Below, piece after piece: positions 59,978-64,000 of a stretch of 64,000 nt of DNA. Position numbers and translations under genes: made by a program. Within the stretch, counting starts at the first letter, position 1; each line of letters opens with the position of its first letter. The notes under the pieces were generated by a model. It was not told where the DNA came from. It worked only from the letters and a program-made list of their open reading frames with translations, and made no database searches. Source of the stretch: Igneacidithiobacillus copahuensis (lineage in GTDB: Bacteria > Pseudomonadota > Gammaproteobacteria > Acidithiobacillales > Acidithiobacillaceae); NCBI RefSeq assembly GCF_018854015.1, contig NZ_JAAXYO010000016.1, positions 1 through 64,000 on the forward strand, read 5' to 3'.

Positions 59978-61089
59978 TGGGTCGCCGCCTCGGCTTTGGA
60001 ACCCGGGTCCTCCAGACCACGCTTCATGCACTCCATTTTGATGGCCAAGCGCAAATCATTCTGGGAATCGGCGCCACGGATGGCATCCTCGTATTCGATC
60101 ATGCCGTCCATATATAGCTTCACCAGCGACTGATCGAAAGTCTGCATGCCGACATCGTTGGGCCGGGCCATGGCGTCCTTCAACAGGCCGACTTCCCCGC
60201 GATAGATGAGATCGGCAATTGTCGGCGTATTGATCAGCACTTCCATTGCCGCAATTCGTCCTGATCGGCCCTTGAGGGGGAGAAGACGCTGCGATACCAC
60301 CGCCTTGAGGTTGAGGGAAAGATCCATGAGCAACTGCCGTTTACGCTCTTCCGGGAAGAAATTGATGATGCGCTCCACCGCCTGATTGGCATTGTTGGCA
60401 TGCAAGGTAGACATACACAGATGGCCGGTTTCGGCATAGGCCACCGCATGTTCCATGGTAGCGCGGCTGCGCACTTCGCCGATCAGGATGACGTCGGGGG
60501 CCTCACGCAGGGCGTTTTCCAGGGCGTTCTCGTAACTCAGAGTATCAATACCGACTTCGCGCTGATTGACGATCGACTTGATATTTTTGTGGAGATACTC
60601 AATGGGATCTTCAATGGTCAGTATGTGCCCTGCCGAACTGGCATTGCGATGTTGCAGCATGGACGCCAGGGAGGTGCTTTTTCCGGAGCCGGTAGCCCCC
60701 ACAAAAAGCACCAAGCCGCGGGAGGTCATCGCCAATTCCTTCAGAATCGGCGGCATGTGCAGCTGATCCAAGGTCGGGATCTGCGTCTTGATGGCACGGA
60801 TAACGAAGGATATTTCATTTCTCTGAAAAAATCCGTTGACGCGAAACCTACCCACACCCGGGATGGACAAGGCGAGATTGGCCTCCTTTTCGTGCTGGAA
60901 ATCCTGCAGTCGTTCCAGACCGAGGATCTCCTTCGCGAGCGCCAGACTTTGGCCGGGTTTCAGGGGCTCGTCGCTGACGGGAACGGCGCGTCCATCGATC
61001 TTCATCACCGGTGGCGAGCCAACCGTAAAATACAGATCGGAACCGTTTTTCTCCATCATCAACCGTAACAGGTCATCAAGCACTGGCAT
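59953..61089 (-). CDS. pilU: Type IV pilus retraction ATPase PilU
   Basis: 378 residues. Walker A GATGSGKSTSLASM, Walker B/Asp box EVRSRATMEHAVAYAETGHLCMSTLHANN, and LINTPTIADLIYRGEV. Hexameric pilus motor accessory to PilT. 12 bp after pilT. Confidence 0.92.
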   Translation of the reverse strand: MPVLDDLLRLMMEKNGSDLYFTVGSPPVMKIDGRAVPVSDEPLKPGQSLALAKEILGLERLQDFQHEKEANLALSIPGVGRFRVNGFFQRNEISFVIRAIKTQIPTLDQLHMPPILKELAMTSRGLVLFVGATGSGKSTSLASMLQHRNASSAGHILTIEDPIEYLHKNIKSIVNQREVGIDTLSYENALENALREAPDVILIGEVRSRATMEHAVAYAETGHLCMSTLHANNANQAVERIINFFPEERKRQLLMDLSLNLKAVVSQRLLPLKGRSGRIAAMEVLINTPTIADLIYRGEVGLLKDAMARPNDVGMQTFDQSLVKLYMDGMIEYEDAIRGADSQNDLRLAIKMECMKRGLEDPGSKAEAATQWRIGGNA

Positions 61090-61101
61090 GGTCTTCTCCC
61101 A

Positions 61102-62160
61102 TCAAGCGACGTTGGCGAGGCTCTCTTTGTTCTGTGCCCGGCGCAGCGCATCGTCACGGCTGATCTTGTGCGCGCGGACCAGGGCAAGCAAACACTGATC
61201 AAGGGTCTGCATCCCCTGATTCTGACCTGTCTGGATGACGGAATACATCTGCGCCACCTTGTTTTCCCGAATCAGATTGCGGATCGCCGGGTTGGCAATC
61301 ATGATCTCGTGCGCCGCCACCCGCCCACGATGGTCTGCGGTCGGGATGAGGGTTTGCGCGATCACCGCGCGCAGGGACTCCGAGAGCATGGCTCGCACCA
61401 TATCCTTCTCCCCGCCAGGGAAGGAATCGATGATACGGTCGATGGTCTTTGGAGCAGAGCTGGTGTGCAGGGTACCGAATACGACATGCCCGGTCTCGGC
61501 TGCGGTCAGCGCCAAACGCATGGTTTCGAGGTCGCGCAACTCACCCACCAGAATCACATCTGGATCCTCACGCAGGGCAGAGCGCAAGGCGTTTTCAAAG
61601 GATTTTGTGTTAGGCCCGACCTCACGCTGGTTGATCAGACACTTGTTGGGGGTATGCAGAAACTCGATCGGATCTTCGATGGTAATGATATGATCCTGAC
61701 GATGATTATTGATGTGGTTCACCATGGCCGCCAGGGTAGTCGACTTACCCGATCCCGTCGGGCCGGTCACCAGCACCAGTCCCCGCGGCACGTCGATGAT
61801 CTCTTTGAATACCGTCGGCGCATTCAGCTCTTCCAGACTGAGGACCTTGGCGGGAATAGTACGAAACGCCGCGGCGGGGCCGCGATCCTGCTGAAAGGCG
61901 TTGATACGAAAGCGTGCCACCTGCGGGACGTCGATGGCGAAGTCGATTTCCAGATTCTCTTCATACCATTTCCGCTGCGCGTCGTTCATGATGTCGTAGA
62001 TCATGGCATGCACGATCTCTTTGCTAAGAGGTGGCACGTTGACGGGTTTGATCTCGCCATTGATGCGCACCATGGGGGGCAGACCAGCGGAAACGTGGAT
62101 ATCGGACGCGTTGTTTTTTACCGCAAAACCGAGCAGATCGGTCACATCCATTTGGCTCAT
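61102..62160 (-). CDS. pilT: Type IV pilus retraction ATPase PilT
   Basis: About 352 residues. VTDLLGFAVKNNASDIHVSAGLPPMVRINGEI, Walker A GPTGSGKSTTLAAM, GELRDLETMRLALTAAETGHVVFGTLHTSSA and the AIRNLIRE motif diagnostic of PilT. Depolymerises type IV pili for twitching and adhesion. ATG 62160 (or 62151) chosen; earlier in-frame codons lie in the divergent promoter zone. Divergent from yggS. Confidence 0.95.
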   Translation of the reverse strand: MSQMDVTDLLGFAVKNNASDIHVSAGLPPMVRINGEIKPVNVPPLSKEIVHAMIYDIMNDAQRKWYEENLEIDFAIDVPQVARFRINAFQQDRGPAAAFRTIPAKVLSLEELNAPTVFKEIIDVPRGLVLVTGPTGSGKSTTLAAMVNHINNHRQDHIITIEDPIEFLHTPNKCLINQREVGPNTKSFENALRSALREDPDVILVGELRDLETMRLALTAAETGHVVFGTLHTSSAPKTIDRIIDSFPGGEKDMVRAMLSESLRAVIAQTLIPTADHRGRVAAHEIMIANPAIRNLIRENKVAQMYSVIQTGQNQGMQTLDQCLLALVRAHKISRDDALRRAQNKESLANVA

Positions 62161-62239
62161 CTGCGACTTCCTTGTTTGGGCAACCAGCGATAGGCCATTA
62201 CTATAGGCGATCTTCCAGATTCCGCCCAAAGAGAGTTGA

Positions 62240-62902
62240 ATGGACCTTTCGCAACGCCTGCAGCAGATACAAGAAGAACTTCGCAGCCATGCGCCCTGCC
62301 GTCTCCTGGCGGTCAGCAAAACGGTGCCAGCTGAGCGTATGCGCGCCGCCTACGCACTGGGCCTGCGCCATTTTGGGGAGAATTATCTGCAGGAGGCCCT
62401 GGGCAAGATGGCGACCCTGGCGGATCTGGAAATCTGCTGGCACTTCATTGGCCGCATCCAGCGCAACAAAACCGGCGAGATCGCTCGCCACTTTGACTGG
62501 GTGGAGAGTGTCGATCGCAGCCTTCTCGTCGAGCGTCTGGATCGCGAGCGGGCTGGACTCCCACCTCTGCAGGTCTTGATCGAGGTTGCCATCAGCGGCG
62601 AGGAGAGTAAAGGCGGTTGTGCGATAGAAGGCATTTTTTCCTTGGCGGAACAGATTGTCGCCAGCGCCAATCTGCGGTTCCGCGGCCTGATGGCTCTGGC
62701 ACATCCCGATCCTCATGTGGCTGCCCGGAATTTTGCGCAGCTAAGTGAATCTTATGAACAATTGCAGAGACATTTTCCCGCAGAGCAGATCGACACTCTT
62801 TCCATGGGCACCTCAGGCGACTATCCTGAAGCTTTGGCCCACGGGGCCACGGAAATTCGACTGGGGACCGTGCTGTTTGGCAGTCGTCCCAAGGAGCAAT
62901 GA
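62240..62902 (+). CDS. yggS: YggS/PLPBP-family pyridoxal phosphate homeostasis protein
   Basis: 220 residues. LLAVSKTVPAERMRAAYALGLRHFGENYLQEAL (PLP-Lys region), WHFIGRIQRNKTGEIA, MGTSGDYPEALAHGATEIRLGTVLFG. Binds PLP and controls its free pool and amino acid metabolism. First gene of yggS-proC-yggT. Confidence 0.95.
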   Translation: MDLSQRLQQIQEELRSHAPCRLLAVSKTVPAERMRAAYALGLRHFGENYLQEALGKMATLADLEICWHFIGRIQRNKTGEIARHFDWVESVDRSLLVERLDRERAGLPPLQVLIEVAISGEESKGGCAIEGIFSLAEQIVASANLRFRGLMALAHPDPHVAARNFAQLSESYEQLQRHFPAEQIDTLSMGTSGDYPEALAHGATEIRLGTVLFGSRPKEQ

Positions 62903-63724
62903 TTGCAGCAGCAGATTATCTTTCTCGGAGCGGGCAACATGGCCCGCGCTCTCATCGCCGGCCTCTGCAACCATGGTTTTCCCGCGCAGCAGATCCAGGT
63001 CCACGCCCCCCATCCGCAGCGCCGCGACGCCTTGGCTGCGGAGTTCGGGGTACAGAGCTTAGCTGCCGAGCCATGCCCCCTGCCGCCAGAAGCCATAGTC
63101 GTATACGCCGCCAAGCCCAAACAGATGCGGGCAATACTTACGGCCTGGGCGCACGAACTGCGCGCTGCCAGAGTCTTGTTGATCTCGGTTGCTGCCGGCG
63201 TTCGCCTCAGTTCGTTACAGGCGCTGGTACCCGAAGTGGACGTCGTCCGGGTCATGCCCAATACCCCCACGCAGATTGGCGCTGGCGCAAGCACTCTTTA
63301 TGCGCCAGCAGAGCTCGACACCGCGCGTCGCCAACAGGCGGAAAAATTGGTGCAGAGCACGGGATTGGCAGAGTGGTTGCCAGATGAAGAGAGTATGGAC
63401 ATGGCCACCGCCCTCGCCGGGAGTGGTCCCGCCTATGTGTTTCTCTTTCTGGAAGCGCTGGAGGATGCCGCCGTGGCTGGCGGACTGTATCGTGATCAGG
63501 CCCGCCGCCTGGCCATTGCCACCCTGCGCGGGGCGGCGGAACTCGCGCAGCAGAGCGATCTGGCACCGGCCTTGCTCCGCCACCAGGTCACCAGTCCCGG
63601 GGGGACGACGGCGGCGGGGCTCAGCGCCTGGGAGGAAGGCCTGCGGCCTCTCGCCAAACGTGCCCTGGATGCTGCCAGTCGGCGTAGTCAGGAGCTCGCC
63701 GCACTCCTGGCAGAAGAGCTCTGA
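62903..63724 (+). CDS. proC: Pyrroline-5-carboxylate reductase
   Basis: 273 residues. FLGAGNMARALIAGL (NADPH site), VVYAAKPKQMRAIL, VVRVMPNTPTQIGAGASTLYA, ALAGSGPAYVFLFLEALEDAAVAGGL and HQVTSPGGTTAAGL. Last step of proline synthesis. Starts at TTG right after the yggS TGA, as the ATG nearby is out of frame. Confidence 0.96.
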   Translation: MQQQIIFLGAGNMARALIAGLCNHGFPAQQIQVHAPHPQRRDALAAEFGVQSLAAEPCPLPPEAIVVYAAKPKQMRAILTAWAHELRAARVLLISVAAGVRLSSLQALVPEVDVVRVMPNTPTQIGAGASTLYAPAELDTARRQQAEKLVQSTGLAEWLPDEESMDMATALAGSGPAYVFLFLEALEDAAVAGGLYRDQARRLAIATLRGAAELAQQSDLAPALLRHQVTSPGGTTAAGLSAWEEGLRPLAKRALDAASRRSQELAALLAEEL

Positions 63725-63726
63725 AG

Positions 63727-63996
63727 ATGCTGCTCTTCGATCTCTATCGCCTGCTGGATTTTGCCCTGACCTTGTTGCTCTTGGCCATTTTTATCCGCGC
63801 CATCCTCTCTTGGGTGCAACCCAATCCTTACAATCCAGTCGTGCGTTTTCTCGACCGCGTGACCGATCCCATCCTGCGCCCACTGCAGCAGCATCTACCG
63901 CCTCTGGGCGGCATCGATCTCAGCCCGCTGGTGGCCATGCTGCTCATCGAAGCGGCCAAGATGCTTCTGCATCGCCTGTTTTTTGGTGGTTTCTAA
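63727..63996 (+). CDS. yggT: YggT family membrane protein
   Basis: 89 residues with two hydrophobic regions. ILSWVQPNPYNPVVRFLDRVTDPILRPLQQHLPPLGGIDLSPLV is the YGGT signature. Related to CCB3-type haem attachment factors and cell-shape proteins; function in bacteria unclear. Only half the length of E. coli YggT, i.e. a single YGGT repeat. 2 bp after proC. Confidence 0.93.
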   Translation: MLLFDLYRLLDFALTLLLLAIFIRAILSWVQPNPYNPVVRFLDRVTDPILRPLQQHLPPLGGIDLSPLVAMLLIEAAKMLLHRLFFGGF

Positions 63997-64000
63997 TATC

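Overview
The window looks like a chromosomal segment of a GC-rich, Gram-negative chemolithoautotroph, most likely Acidithiobacillus or a close relative. That assignment is inference. It rests on a sulfide:quinone-oxidoreductase-type flavoprotein under an FNR-like box, the hopanoid gene hpnB, a SulP anion permease, proteobacterial gene orders (yggS-proC-yggT beside pilT/pilU; fur/bamE/ratA/smpB; rplU-rpmA-obgE-proB) and the absence of heterotrophic sugar modules. No rRNA, tRNA, CRISPR array, integrase or insertion sequence was seen.

1-17 kb is mostly housekeeping: the 3' end of a glutathione S-transferase-like gene, ubiE, metE (with a MetR-like site and an unusual His-rich insertion), a SulP permease, a FimV-like TPR protein with a small GTPase and a lipoprotein, further lipoproteins, rlpA, a K+ channel, an untracked 34-residue membrane protein, mrdA (PBP2), an HtrA protease, a D,D-carboxypeptidase and an APC permease.

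17-42 kb is the striking part: about 25 kb of almost uninterrupted minus-strand genes forming one apparent capture-and-catabolism system for an unknown peptide-like compound. The parts are a TonB-dependent receptor with its own terminator; a tonB-exbB-exbD-astB-astA-GNAT operon, perhaps headed by marC; and a roughly 16 kb, 12-gene operon. That operon encodes two secreted DUF3857/transglutaminase-like proteins (one with Cys replaced by Ser), a peptide-binding protein, OppBCDF, TldD/TldE, a second binding protein, a GNAT acetyltransferase and an ABC exporter. My reading is outer-membrane import, periplasmic handling, inner-membrane import, TldDE proteolysis, then arginine handling by AstA/AstB (without AstCDE here) and N-acylation. 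The substrate is unknown.

42-64 kb returns to core genes: rplU-rpmA-obgE-proB (the obgE ribosome binding site lies within the rpmA terminator stem), a CDF metal exporter, htpX, fur, bamE, ratA, a phospholipase D-like gene, smpB, a GT39 glycosyltransferase with a DsbG-like/DsbB pair, a fructosamine-kinase-like gene, purKE, trmB, a Crp/Fnr regulator, a protein with a duplicated His-bearing unit upstream of the SQR gene, hpnB, pilU, pilT, yggS, proC and yggT.
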